Below are positions 27,600-37,664 of a stretch of DNA of 64,000 nt, piece by piece. Where the stretch lies: assembly GCF_001632805.1 (NCBI RefSeq), contig NZ_CP007220.1, positions 1,426,001-1,490,000 on the forward strand, written 5' to 3'. The stretch comes from Mycobacteroides chelonae CCUG 47445 (GTDB lineage Bacteria > Actinomycetota > Actinomycetes > Mycobacteriales > Mycobacteriaceae). Positions within the stretch are counted from its first letter, which is position 1; each line of letters starts with the position of its first letter. The translations under genes were made by a program, and so were the position numbers. The notes beneath the pieces are model-generated. The model was not told the DNA's origin. It made no database searches and saw nothing but the letters and a program-made list of their open reading frames with translations.

Positions 27600-28150
27600 C
27601 GGACTACCTCGACGCCGACGGCCTGGAGCTCACTCAGGACGCGATGTATTGATTGTTCTTCAATGCCAACGGCATACGCGGTGAGCACACGGGTATGCAA
27701 CCTCTGTCGAGCCGCGTCGCGCGCGGTGGCGGCCACACAGTAGTCGGTGGCGATGCCCACCACGTCGACGCTGTCCAGATCCCGTTTCTGCAGCCACGCA
27801 GCCAACGTCGTGCCATCGGCGCTGACGCCCTCGAAACCCGAATAGGCGGCGGAATAATCTCCTTTGGAGAACACCTCGTCGACCGGGGTGAGGTCCAAGT
27901 CGGGGTGAATGTCGGCGCCGGGTGTACCGACCCTGCAATGCGGAGGCCAGCTTGTCGCGAAGTCTGGTGTCTGGGAGAAATGGTCGCCGGGGTCAATGTG
28001 AAAGTCGCGCGTCGCGACCACCGCGTCGTACGCACCGGATGTGGTGAGGTCGTTGAGCTTCTGGGCCAGCGCGGCTCCGCCGGATACGGGCAGCGAGCCG
28101 CCCTCGCAGAAGTCGTTTTGCACGTCGACGACGATAAGCGCCCTGCCCAT
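27596..28150 (-). CDS. pncA: Nicotinamidase/pyrazinamidase
   Basis: Hydrolyses nicotinamide to nicotinate and ammonia in NAD salvage; also activates the drug pyrazinamide. The 184-residue product from the ATG at 28150 has the catalytic triad Asp9 (VVDVQNDF), Lys96 (FSKGDYSAAYSGFEG) and Cys138 (GIATDYCVAATARDA). The metal ligands of TRDFHIDPGDHFS (Asp49, His51, His57) and His71 are also present. The open frame extends 63 codons upstream without homology. It is in the same direction as dinG (overlapping stop/start) and close to pncB, which uses its product nicotinate. Confidence 0.94.
   Translation of the reverse strand: MGRALIVVDVQNDFCEGGSLPVSGGAALAQKLNDLTTSGAYDAVVATRDFHIDPGDHFSQTPDFATSWPPHCRVGTPGADIHPDLDLTPVDEVFSKGDYSAAYSGFEGVSADGTTLAAWLQKRDLDSVDVVGIATDYCVAATARDAARQRLHTRVLTAYAVGIEEQSIHRVLSELQAVGVEVVR
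27600..27610 (-). promoter_or_regulatory. Ribosome binding site deciding a CTG start for dinG
   Basis: On the minus strand GAGGTAGTCCG precedes CTG at 27599-27597. GAGGT with a 6-base gap is a good Shine-Dalgarno sequence, placed inside the end of pncA. The sequence CTGA combines the proposed dinG start with the pncA TGA stop. Confidence 0.6.
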
Positions 28151-28175
28151 GGATCGACAGTACCCCCGCCGGTGC

Positions 28176-28769
28176 TCAGTCGAAGATGTCAGATACGTGG
28201 CGGCCCATGCGTGAGATGTAGTCGATGAGCTCGTCGCGGCTGATGGCCAGATCTCCGCGCAGATAATCGATGATGGCGCCGGAGGCCGCGCCGACAAGCG
28301 ACACCGACAGGAAGCGACGCCGTCCCGGATCGTCGACATCGATCAGTGCTTTCTCGGCAAGTGAGGCGAAGGCCATCGAGCCCGCGAACCCGACGCTGCC
28401 CAGTATGGGTTCGGTGAATGGGGCGAGCATCATGATGCGGCCGTAAGCAGGGTTGTCGACCGTCGCCCCGATGAAGATCTCCACCGCGCGGGTCTCTAAA
28501 TCGTCTCCCTTGGCGGCGAATTCGGTGACGACACGCATCACGGATTCGAGCACGTCTTGGTACACCGCACGCACGAAGTCGTCGCGGTCACCGAATTCCT
28601 CATAGAAGTTGCGCTCCGATACCCCGGAAGATCTGCAGACCGTGCGGATGGTCAGCGCCGGGCCGTCGATGGCGCCGAGCGCCGCGATGCCCGCATCGAG
28701 CAGTGCCCGCCGACGCGTCGCTCGCCGCTCTGCGGGAGTGGTTCCCGCCCATTGCCTTCTGGCTGCCAT
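28176..28769 (-). CDS. TetR family transcriptional regulator
   Basis: A 197-residue regulator. The N-terminal TetR helix-turn-helix (about residues 18-65) includes RRALLDAGIAALGAIDGPALTIRTVCRSSGVSERNFYEEFGDRDDFVRAV, with the usual F.YYE.F-like recognition helix end as NFYEEFGDRDDF. The C-terminal helical domain has no recognisable ligand pocket signature. It lies between pncA and pncB on the same strand (18 bases after the pncB stop, 25 before pncA), so it could belong to an NAD-salvage transcription unit. Whether it controls those genes is not shown by the sequence. Confidence 0.85.
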   Translation of the reverse strand: MAARRQWAGTTPAERRATRRRALLDAGIAALGAIDGPALTIRTVCRSSGVSERNFYEEFGDRDDFVRAVYQDVLESVMRVVTEFAAKGDDLETRAVEIFIGATVDNPAYGRIMMLAPFTEPILGSVGFAGSMAFASLAEKALIDVDDPGRRRFLSVSLVGAASGAIIDYLRGDLAISRDELIDYISRMGRHVSDIFD

Positions 28770-28787
28770 GTGTCCTCCGGCCAGAAA

Positions 28788-30101
28788 TTATCCCACCAAT
28801 CGGGTGGTAATCGCAGGATCCCCGTGCGAAAGGCCCAGCCCCTCCCACGGCAGGCTCAGTAATCCCGCGCGTACCCGGTCCCTGGCGTCGTCGAGCGAGT
28901 CGGATGTGATGGGCGCGCCGCCGCGCACCAGTGGGGTGGTCAGTACCCGGTGCGGTTCGGTCACGGGCGGCTCACCGGCGGCCGCGCGATACACCACTTC
29001 CTCGGTGAAGGTGCCGGTCGGTTTGGCGGTGCGTAGCGCACATTTGTGGCCGCCATGTGATTCCTTGTGGCTACTGCGTTTTGCCACCGGGATACCGTCG
29101 ATCTCGACGAGTTTGTAGACCATGCCGGCCGCCGGGAACCCCGATCCGGTTACCACCGAGGTGCCGACACCATAGATGTCGACGGGCTCGGCGCGCAGTG
29201 CCGCGATGGAGTATTCGTCGAGGTCCCCGGAGACGACAATGCGGGTCCGGTGCGCGCCCAGTCCGTCGAGTTGTGCCCGAACCTGCCGGGCCAGCATGCC
29301 CAGATCTCCCGAGTCGATGCGCACTGCCCCGAGCTCGGGCCCGGCGACTGCGATGGCGTTGTCGACCCCGGTAGTGATGTCGTAGGTGTCCACCAGCAGG
29401 GTGGTGGACACCCCGAGCGCTTCGACCTGTGCGCGAAATGCCTCACGTTCGGCCTCGCTGGGGCTCATGCCGTCTTTGGCGTGGAGCAGAGTGAAGGCGT
29501 GAGCGGCGGTGCCGCGGGCGGGCACACCGTAGCGGCGATGTGCCTCCAGGTTGGACGTGGATTCGAATCCCGCGAGATAGGCGGCGCGGGCACAGGCCAC
29601 CGCCGCCAGTTCGTGGGTACGCCGTGAGCCCATCTCGATGAGCGGACGGCCCGCGGCGGCCGACACCATTCGGGCGGCGGCAGAGGCGACGGCACTGTCG
29701 TGATTCAGGATCGACAGTGTGAGGGTTTCCAGAATGACGCATTCAGCGAAGGTTCCCCGCACGGTGAGCACCGGGGATCCCGGGAAGTAGAGCTCACCCT
29801 CGCGGTAGCCGTCGATGTCGCCACTGAATCGATATCCGGCCAGGTACTGGAGTGTGTCATCGTCCAGAAAGTCGGACAGCGATTTCAATTCTTCCGATCC
29901 GAATCGGAATTCGGCAAGCGACTCGAGCAATCGGGCGGTACCGGCGACGACGCCGTACCGGCGGCCGTCCGGCAATCTCCTGGCGAATACCTCGAAGGTG
30001 GCCTGACGTCCCGCGGTGTCGTCACGCAGTGCGGCGGCAAGCATGGTGAGCTCGTACTTGTCGGTGAGCAATGACGTATGCAGGTGCGCCATGTGCGCCA
30101 C
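28788..30101 (-). CDS. pncB: Nicotinate phosphoribosyltransferase
   Basis: Joins nicotinate and phosphoribosyl pyrophosphate to nicotinate mononucleotide in the Preiss-Handler route. The 437-residue protein has TDKYELTMLAAAL at the N-terminus, and the substrate and phosphate-binding parts EMGSRRTHELAAVA, LVDTYDITTGVDNAI, AVRIDSGDLGMLARQVR and VSGDLDEYSIAAL. It is homologous to Rv1330c PncB1. Start: GTG at 30101; an ATG three codons later (30092) is equally possible. It is divergent from clpS, with 105 bases between. Together with pncA it forms a nicotinamide-to-NaMN salvage pair. Confidence 0.95.
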   Translation of the reverse strand: MAHMAHLHTSLLTDKYELTMLAAALRDDTAGRQATFEVFARRLPDGRRYGVVAGTARLLESLAEFRFGSEELKSLSDFLDDDTLQYLAGYRFSGDIDGYREGELYFPGSPVLTVRGTFAECVILETLTLSILNHDSAVASAAARMVSAAAGRPLIEMGSRRTHELAAVACARAAYLAGFESTSNLEAHRRYGVPARGTAAHAFTLLHAKDGMSPSEAEREAFRAQVEALGVSTTLLVDTYDITTGVDNAIAVAGPELGAVRIDSGDLGMLARQVRAQLDGLGAHRTRIVVSGDLDEYSIAALRAEPVDIYGVGTSVVTGSGFPAAGMVYKLVEIDGIPVAKRSSHKESHGGHKCALRTAKPTGTFTEEVVYRAAAGEPPVTEPHRVLTTPLVRGGAPITSDSLDDARDRVRAGLLSLPWEGLGLSHGDPAITTRLVG

Positions 30102-30206
30102 GTTAGCGGGATACCCGGGTGCGTGAACGGGTCCCGAGAGGCTCCGGGGAGACCGGGAACCCGAACTTCATGCTGACAGAGTTCGCGGCCCCGGTATTCT
30201 GGGGCC

Positions 30207-30509
30207 ATGGGTGCGCCGGCGCGAGCCTTGCCAGGGACTACCGCAGAGAGGTCTGTCGAACATGTCGACGAGACCCAGTCGCCGTGGGTCACCATCGTGT
30301 GGGATGACCCGGTAAACCTGATGAACTATGTCGCTTACGTGTTCCAGCAGCTGTTCGGCTACAGCGAGAGCGAGGCCACCAACCTGATGCTGCAGGTTCA
30401 CCACGAGGGCAAGGCTGTGGTGTCCTGTGGGGCGCGCGAGTCGATGGAGATCGACGTCAGCAAGCTGCACGCAGCCGGTCTGTGGGCCACTCTGCAGCAG
30501 GATCGTTGA
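30207..30509 (+). CDS. clpS: ATP-dependent Clp protease adaptor ClpS
   Basis: Binds N-degron substrates and delivers them to the ClpC-ClpP protease. The 100-residue protein has the ClpS core [36 protein letters not shown] with the N-degron pocket residues (DDPVNLM, the Asn and Asp region) and the VHHEGKAVV strand. An N-terminal unstructured tail of about 25 residues is typical. It opens a run of eleven co-directional genes to 37.6 kb. Homologous to Rv1331. Confidence 0.93.
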   Translation: MGAPARALPGTTAERSVEHVDETQSPWVTIVWDDPVNLMNYVAYVFQQLFGYSESEATNLMLQVHHEGKAVVSCGARESMEIDVSKLHAAGLWATLQQDR

Positions 30510-30520
30510 GCCGCTGATCC

Positions 30521-31108
30521 GTGCGAAAGTGGAAGCGCGTCAACGCGTCTGATGGGATTCGGCTGCGTTCTGAGATGGAGCCGCACGAGGCGGCGCTCGT
30601 GCAGTCGATGGTCACTTCCATGCTGGCGATGCTGGATGAGCGCGAATCGTCGGCGCCCAGTGACGAATTGGCACAGCTGACCGGCATCCGTACGGGGAAC
30701 ACCGCGGCGCCCTCCGATGTCACTCTTGGGCGGTTGCTTCCGGACTTTCACCGCCCCGACCAGGACGGCACCAGCAGTCTCGAGGCGGTGAGCGGACTCA
30801 ACAGTGCATTGCGCAGCCTCTACGAACCGGAGATCATCGACGCCAAACGTGAGGCGGGTCAACGGTTGCTGCGCACGCTTCCGCTGGAAGGCGGGCGCTT
30901 TGAGCTGTCCGAGGACGACGCGCGCGCATGGCTGACCGCGCTCAATGATGTGCGCCTGGCGCTTGGCGCGATGCTGGGGATCGACAGCGACGGGCCGCAG
31001 GAGTTGCCCGCAGATGATCCGATGGCAGGGCATATGGACATTTATCACTGGCTGACCGTGATGCAGGAGTTGTTGGTGCTCGCGTTGATGGGGAAGTCGG
31101 CGGTATGA
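30521..31108 (+). CDS. DUF2017 family protein
   Basis: A 195-residue, mostly helical cytoplasmic protein matching Rv1332; function unknown. The pattern MRKWKRVNASDGIRLRSEMEPHEAALVQSMVTSML and the C-terminal EDDARAWLTALNDVRLALGAMLGI...YHWLTVMQELLVLAL are the DUF2017 blocks. The start is GTG, 11 bases behind clpS. Its stop overlaps the start of the P1 peptidase (ATGA). The constant pairing with clpS in actinobacteria hints at a role in proteolysis, which is only inference. Confidence 0.82.
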   Translation: MRKWKRVNASDGIRLRSEMEPHEAALVQSMVTSMLAMLDERESSAPSDELAQLTGIRTGNTAAPSDVTLGRLLPDFHRPDQDGTSSLEAVSGLNSALRSLYEPEIIDAKREAGQRLLRTLPLEGGRFELSEDDARAWLTALNDVRLALGAMLGIDSDGPQELPADDPMAGHMDIYHWLTVMQELLVLALMGKSAV

Positions 31109-32097
31109 GCCTGTTCTCGGGTGCGATCACCGACGTTCCGGGAATGCTGGTGGGACATCACCAGCGGGTGGATGCCGATGCCGAACTCGGATCGGGCTGG
31201 GCGACCGGCACCACCGTGGTGCTGGCGCCGCCGGGGACGACCGGCGCGGTCGACGTACGCGGCGGAGCTCCGGGAACACGTGAATCCGATCTGCTCGATC
31301 CGGCCAACACCGTCTCCACGGTCGACGCCATTGTGCTCACCGGCGGTAGCGCCTACGGACTGGCCGCCGCCGATGGGGTGATGCGCTGGCTGGAGGAGCA
31401 GGGCAGGGGAGTGGCTCTGCAGGGTGGCACCGTGCCCATCGTCCCGGGGGCGGTCATCTTCGATCTGCCGGTGGGTGCCTGGAAGAGCCGTCCCGACGCC
31501 GAATTCGGTTACCGAGCAGCAGAACTCGCAAGCGATACGCCCGAATGGGGTGCCGTGGGTGCCGGTGTCGGAGCGCGGGCCGGAACTCTCAAGGGCGGTG
31601 TCGGCTCCGCGAGTGCGGATCTGGGTAACGGGATTGTGGTCGGTGCCGTGATCGTCGCCAACCCGGTTGGACTGGTGATTAATCCGTCGACAGGGCTGCC
31701 TTGGGACCCCGCATGTGCACCGGAGCTCGGCGCGCCCCCGGCGAGCCAGCTCGCGGCGCTGGCCGCCTTGCCTGACAAATCGGTCTCGTTGAACACCACG
31801 ATCGGCGTGGTGGCGACCAACGCCCCGCTGAGCAAGGCGCAATGCCGCAGGGTGGCCATTGCCGCCCACGACGGGCTGGCACGGGCGATCAGGCCCGCGC
31901 ATACCCCGATGGACGGGGACACGCTGTACGTGCTGGCGACCGGGGCTGGCGAGGGCGATGTCGAGGCTCTCACCATTTCGGTGGGGATTGCCGCCGCCGA
32001 GTGTGTGGAGCGTGCGGTGGTGCGGGCAGTGGTGGGCGCCGCGAGCGTGGCCGGAATACCCGCATATCGTGACGTGTTGCCAGGAGCGTTTTCGTAA
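31105..32097 (+). CDS. P1/S58 family N-terminal-nucleophile peptidase (DmpA/NylC-like)
   Basis: A 330-residue hydrolase homologous to Rv1333. In the DmpA/NylC family the precursor cuts itself before a Ser or Thr, which then becomes the N-terminal nucleophile. Aligning VVATNAPL here with the DmpA VVATDAPL block puts the nucleophile at Thr231 in LNTTIGVVATNAPL, so autocleavage would be Asn230-Thr231, as in nylon hydrolase NylC. Other family blocks are DVRGGAPGTRE and VDAIVLTGGSAYGLAAADGV. It overlaps the DUF2017 gene by ATGA and precedes the mec-cysO-cysM set by 36 bases. Natural substrate unknown. Confidence 0.85.
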   Translation: MSLFSGAITDVPGMLVGHHQRVDADAELGSGWATGTTVVLAPPGTTGAVDVRGGAPGTRESDLLDPANTVSTVDAIVLTGGSAYGLAAADGVMRWLEEQGRGVALQGGTVPIVPGAVIFDLPVGAWKSRPDAEFGYRAAELASDTPEWGAVGAGVGARAGTLKGGVGSASADLGNGIVVGAVIVANPVGLVINPSTGLPWDPACAPELGAPPASQLAALAALPDKSVSLNTTIGVVATNAPLSKAQCRRVAIAAHDGLARAIRPAHTPMDGDTLYVLATGAGEGDVEALTISVGIAAAECVERAVVRAVVGAASVAGIPAYRDVLPGAFS

Positions 32098-32133
32098 ACG
32101 TCCGAGACGGCCAAGAGGGAAGCAGGGAAGACA

Positions 32134-32547
32134 GTGCTGGTAGTTCGCGCCGATCTGGTCGACGCCATGGTCAAGCACGCCCGTGCCGATCACCCCGATG
32201 AGGCTTGCGGTGTACTGGCCGGTCCGGAGGGCTCCGACCGCCCCGAGCGACACGTCGCCATGATCAACGCTGAGCGGTCTCCTACTTTTTATCGCTTTGA
32301 TTCCGGTGAGCAGCTTCGGGTTTGGCGGGCGATGGATGACGCCGATGAAGTGCCGGTGGTTATCTATCACTCGCACACCGCGACCGAGGCCTACCCCAGC
32401 CGTACCGATATCAACCTGGCCGCGGAACCCGATGCCCACTACGTTTTGGTGTCCACTCGCGATCCTGAGCAGCACGAGCTGCGCAGTTACCGGATCGTCG
32501 ACGGAGTGGTCACTGAAGAGGACATCACGATCGTCGAGAAGTATTAG
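32134..32547 (+). CDS. mec: CysO-cysteine peptidase (JAMM metalloprotease)
   Basis: Cuts cysteine from the CysO-cysteine adduct in the sulfur-carrier pathway of cysteine synthesis. The 137-residue protein has the JAMM/MPN+ zinc motif: Glu23 (DEACGVLAG) and HSHTATEAYPSRTD with His79, His81 and Asp92. Homologous to Rv1334. The start is GTG behind GGGAAG. It is the first of the three genes mec-cysO-cysM, kept together as in M. tuberculosis. Confidence 0.94.
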   Translation: MLVVRADLVDAMVKHARADHPDEACGVLAGPEGSDRPERHVAMINAERSPTFYRFDSGEQLRVWRAMDDADEVPVVIYHSHTATEAYPSRTDINLAAEPDAHYVLVSTRDPEQHELRSYRIVDGVVTEEDITIVEKY

Positions 32548-32565
32548 AGAAAAGGACCGTCCACC

Positions 32566-32838
32566 ATGTCGATTCAAGTATCGATTCCGACCATTCTTCG
32601 CGTCCACACTGGCGGTGAGAAGCGCGTCGCTGCAACGGGTTCCACGCTGCAAGCGGTGATCGCGGATCTGGAGTCCAATTACTCGGGGATCTCCGAGCGT
32701 CTCGTCGACGATGGCAAGTTGCACCGTTTCGTCAACATCTACGTCAACGACGAGGACGTGCGGTTCTCGGGTGGGCTGGACACCGAGATCGCCGATGGCG
32801 ATTCGGTCACCATCCTGCCCGCCGTGGCCGGTGGCTAG
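32566..32838 (+). CDS. cysO: Sulfur carrier protein CysO
   Basis: A ubiquitin-fold carrier that holds sulfur as a C-terminal thiocarboxylate for CysM. At 90 residues it ends in VAGG, the di-glycine needed for thiocarboxylation. The ThiS/MoaD-like blocks VSIPTILRVHTGGEKRV and DSVTILPAVAGG are visible. It lies between mec (18 bases) and cysM (6 bases). Homologous to Rv1335. Confidence 0.95.
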   Translation: MSIQVSIPTILRVHTGGEKRVAATGSTLQAVIADLESNYSGISERLVDDGKLHRFVNIYVNDEDVRFSGGLDTEIADGDSVTILPAVAGG

Positions 32839-34471
<1,633 letters not shown>

Positions 34472-34475
<4 letters not shown>

Positions 34476-35359
34476 CGGGCCCCGGCGCCGCTTCGGACGG
34501 TCTTGGCGCGAGCGGCTCATCGCCGATCGGGATATTCGATTCCGGAGTCGGCGGACTGACCGTCGCGCGGGCCATCATCGACCAGCTGCCCGACGAAGAC
34601 ATCATTTACGTCGGTGATACGGGCAACGGGCCCTATGGTCCGCTGACCATTCCAGAGATCCGCCGGCATGCACTGGCCATTGGCGACGACCTTGTCGGAC
34701 GCGGGGTGAAAGCCCTGGTGATTGCCTGTAATACGGCCTCGGCGGCATGCCTGCGTGACGCCCGTGAACGCTATGCGCCGGTGCCGGTCATCGAGGTGGT
34801 GTTGCCTGCCGTGCGCCGCGCCGTGCACACCACGCACAACAACAAGATCGGTGTCATCGGCACCGCGGCGACTATCGCATCGGGTGCCTATCAGGATGCG
34901 TTCGCGGCCGCGCGGGATACCGAGATCACGGCGGTGGCGTGTCCGCGTTTCGTTGACTTCGTCGAGCGTGGCATCACCAGCGGGAGGCAAGTGCTGCAGC
35001 TCGCCGAGGGCTATCTGGAGCCGCTGCAGCGGGCTCAGGTCGACACCGTGGTGCTGGGTTGCACGCACTATCCGTTGCTGTCCGGGCTGATCCAGCTCGC
35101 CATGGGCGAGGATGTCACGTTGGTATCCAGCGCCGAGGAAACTGCCAAGGACCTGCTGCGGGTGCTGTCGGAGAGGGATCTGTTGCGGCCGCATCCGGAT
35201 AACCCGAGTGCCTCAGGTCCGAACCGCATTTTTGAGGCAACCGGTGACCCCGATGCGTTCCGCACCCTGGCGGCCAGATTCCTCGGTCCGGCTGTGACAG
35301 CGGTGCAAACTCGAGCTAGCGGTGTTCCGGGTTACACCGAAATTGCAACACCTCTCTAA
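34472..35359 (+). CDS. murI: Glutamate racemase
   Basis: Makes D-glutamate for peptidoglycan. The 295-residue protein has [17 protein letters not shown] (substrate and phosphate contact), the first catalytic Cys in [12 protein letters not shown], and the second Cys in [13 protein letters not shown]. Homologous to Rv1338. The start is GTG overlapping the rhomboid stop (GTGA); an N-terminal tail of about 12 residues precedes the conserved part. Confidence 0.95.
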
Positions 35360-35401
35360 CCCTGTGCCGAGACGCTTGCCGGACGTGGCAAGCTAGGGGC
35401 T

Positions 35402-36163
35402 GTGCGAGTCACCGTGCTCGGCTGCTCAGGCAGTGTCACCGGACCGGATTCACCGGCGTCTGGTTACCTTCTGACGGCACCGGATGCGCCACCGTTGGTC
35501 ATCGACTTCGGTGGCGGTGTCTTGGGCTCTCTGCAACGGTTCGCCGACCCCGGATCGGTGTCCGTTCTGTTGTCGCACCTGCATGCCGACCACTGCCTGG
35601 ACCTGCCTGGTCTGTTCGTGTGGCGTCGCTATCACCCGAATCCGCCCAAGGGCAAGGCCATCATGTACGGGCCTGCCGACACCCTGATTCGGGTGGGGGC
35701 CGCGTCGGCTGAGATCGGCGGTGAGGTCGACGACTTCACCGACATCTTCGACTTGTATGCGTGGAGCGAAGGTGTGCCCGTCGAATTCGGGTCGCTCACG
35801 GTGACACCCACACGGGTGGCGCATCCGCCTGAGTCGTATGGCCTGCGGATCGAGGACACGTCAGGTGCCGTCCTTGCCTACAGCGGTGACACCGGCATAT
35901 GCGACGCGGTGGTCGAGCTGGCGCGCGATGCCGACGTGTTCCTGTGCGAGGCGTCGTGGACGCACATGCCGGGGCACCGCCCGCCGGACCTTCACCTGTC
36001 CGGCACCGAGGCGGGGCAGATCGCGGCCCGCGCAGGCGTGAAGGAACTGCTGCTGACCCACATCCCGCCGTGGACTTCGCGCGAGGATGTCATCGCCGAG
36101 GCGAAGTCGGCATTCGACGGGCCGGTGCGGGCCGTCGTCGCGGGGGAGAGCATAGAGCTGTAG
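35402..36163 (+). CDS. MBL-fold hydrolase, probable cAMP phosphodiesterase (Rv1339-like)
   Basis: A 253-residue metallo-beta-lactamase-fold enzyme. The metal motif HLHADH is in [15 protein letters not shown]; further ligands are in [25 protein letters not shown] and the late LLLTHIPPW. The M. tuberculosis homologue Rv1339 has been reported to hydrolyse cyclic AMP as an atypical class II phosphodiesterase, so the same is likely here. The start is GTG at 35402. The gene follows murI by 42 bases and precedes rph. With the adenylate cyclase at 9.7 kb the window holds both a source and a sink for cAMP. Confidence 0.88.
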   Translation: MRVTVLGCSGSVTGPDSPASGYLLTAPDAPPLVIDFGGGVLGSLQRFADPGSVSVLLSHLHADHCLDLPGLFVWRRYHPNPPKGKAIMYGPADTLIRVGAASAEIGGEVDDFTDIFDLYAWSEGVPVEFGSLTVTPTRVAHPPESYGLRIEDTSGAVLAYSGDTGICDAVVELARDADVFLCEASWTHMPGHRPPDLHLSGTEAGQIAARAGVKELLLTHIPPWTSREDVIAEAKSAFDGPVRAVVAGESIEL

Positions 36164-36212
36164 CTCTGCCGCTCACGCTCGGTACTTTCGCGGAGACGAT
36201 AAGGTCGAGGGC

Positions 36213-36992
36213 GTGTCCAGACGAGAAGACGGCAGACAAGACGACGAGCTGCGCCCGGTGACCATTACGCGGGGATTCACTTCGCACCCGGCAGGTTCGG
36301 TACTCATCGAGTTCGGTCAGACGCGGGTGATGTGCACCGCCAGCGCCACCGAGGGTGTGCCTCGCTGGCGCAAAGGTTCTGGACTTGGTTGGCTGACAGC
36401 CGAATACGCGATGCTGCCGGCCTCTACCCATACCCGCAGCGACCGTGAATCGGTCAAGGGGCGCGTAGGCGGCCGTACTCAGGAGATCAGCCGCTTGATC
36501 GGGCGTTCTCTTCGTGCGTGTATTGACTTGTCGGCATTGGGGGAGAACACCATTGCCATCGATTGCGATGTGCTGCAGGCCGACGGCGGAACTCGCACCG
36601 CGGCGATCACCGGTGCGTATGTAGCGCTGGCCGATGCGGTGACATACCTGGCAGCGCACGGCAAGCTCGCCGATGATGAGCCACTGTCGTGTGCGATCGC
36701 CGCCGTGAGTGTTGGTGTGGTGGACGGCCGGGTGCGCGTAGACCTTCCCTACGAAGAGGATTCGCGCGCCGAGGTGGACATGAACGTGGTGGCCACCGAC
36801 ACCGGTACGTTGGTGGAGGTACAAGGCACCGGCGAGGGCGCCACCTTCCCGCGCACGACGCTGGACAAGCTGCTTGACGCTGCCGTCGGCGCCGCCGAGG
36901 AACTGTTCGTTTTGCAGAAGGAAGCATTGGCCTTGCCGTATCCGGGTGTCCTGCCGGAGGCGCCACAGAAGAAGGCGTTCGGTTCGAAGTAG
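36213..36992 (+). CDS. rph: Ribonuclease PH
   Basis: A phosphate-dependent 3'-5' exoribonuclease that trims tRNA 3' ends. The 259-residue protein has the blocks [55 protein letters not shown] and [24 protein letters not shown]. The GTG start leaves only about 10 residues before the conserved domain. Homologous to Rv1340. It is 9 bases ahead of rdgB, the usual pair. Confidence 0.96.
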   Translation: MSRREDGRQDDELRPVTITRGFTSHPAGSVLIEFGQTRVMCTASATEGVPRWRKGSGLGWLTAEYAMLPASTHTRSDRESVKGRVGGRTQEISRLIGRSLRACIDLSALGENTIAIDCDVLQADGGTRTAAITGAYVALADAVTYLAAHGKLADDEPLSCAIAAVSVGVVDGRVRVDLPYEEDSRAEVDMNVVATDTGTLVEVQGTGEGATFPRTTLDKLLDAAVGAAEELFVLQKEALALPYPGVLPEAPQKKAFGSK

Positions 36993-37001
36993 GCGGGGGC
37001 C

Positions 37002-37622
37002 ATGAAGATACTTGTCGCGAGCCGCAACCCGAAGAAGCTCGCGGAGTTGCATCGGGTGCTCGAATCGTCAGGGGTTACCGGGGTCGAGCTGGTTTCGCTC
37101 GCCGACGTGCCCGAGTATGAGGAAGTGCCCGAGACGGGCGCCAGCTTTGAGGACAACGCGCTCATCAAGGCGCGCGAGGGCGCACAACAGACCGGATTGG
37201 CCTGCGTCGCGGACGATTCCGGGCTTGCGGTCGATGCGCTGAACTGGATGCCCGGCGTGCTGTCTGCGCGCTGGGCTGGGCGGCACGGAGATGACGCCGC
37301 CAACACCGCGCTGTTGCTCGCGCAGCTCGCCGATGTGCCTGATGAGCGCCGCGGTGCTGCGTTCGTATCGGCGTGTGCGCTGGTGACTCCGGACGGCGAG
37401 GAGGTCGTCGTGGAGGGGCGCTGGAAGGGCTCGGTCGCGCGCGAACCCGCGGGACAGAACGGCTTCGGCTACGACCCGATCTTCGTGCCGCGCGGCGGTC
37501 TGCGGACCGCAGCGGAAATGACGCCCGAAGAGAAGGATGCGGTATCGCATCGCGGACGGGCGCTGGCGGCGCTGCTCCCGATGCTGCGCAACCTGGTGAA
37601 CCTCGGCCGGACCGCGCCGTAG
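37002..37622 (+). CDS. rdgB: Non-canonical purine NTP pyrophosphatase (RdgB/HAM1)
   Basis: Hydrolyses dITP, XTP and similar nucleotides to keep them out of DNA and RNA. The 206-residue protein starts MKILVASRNPKKLAEL (nucleotide-binding SxNxxK motif). It has ETGASFEDNALIKA, CVADDSGLAVDALNWMPGVLSARWAG (metal-binding Asp pair) and the late NGFGYDPIFVP and SHRGRALAAL. Homologous to Rv1341. It is the last gene of the run that begins with clpS. Confidence 0.96.
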   Translation: MKILVASRNPKKLAELHRVLESSGVTGVELVSLADVPEYEEVPETGASFEDNALIKAREGAQQTGLACVADDSGLAVDALNWMPGVLSARWAGRHGDDAANTALLLAQLADVPDERRGAAFVSACALVTPDGEEVVVEGRWKGSVAREPAGQNGFGYDPIFVPRGGLRTAAEMTPEEKDAVSHRGRALAALLPMLRNLVNLGRTAP

Positions 37623-37629
37623 CCCCGGG

Positions 37630-37657
37630 GAGCAGCCCCCCGCATGGGGGACTGCTC
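37630..37657. terminator. Hairpin between convergent rdgB and oxidoreductase genes
   Basis: GAGCAG, then CCCCCC, a short loop, GGGGGA and CTGCTC form a strong stem 7 bases after the rdgB stop and just before the stop of the opposite gene. There is no U-tract. A bidirectional terminator is likely from position. Confidence 0.55.
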
Positions 37658-37664
37658 GCAAGGG

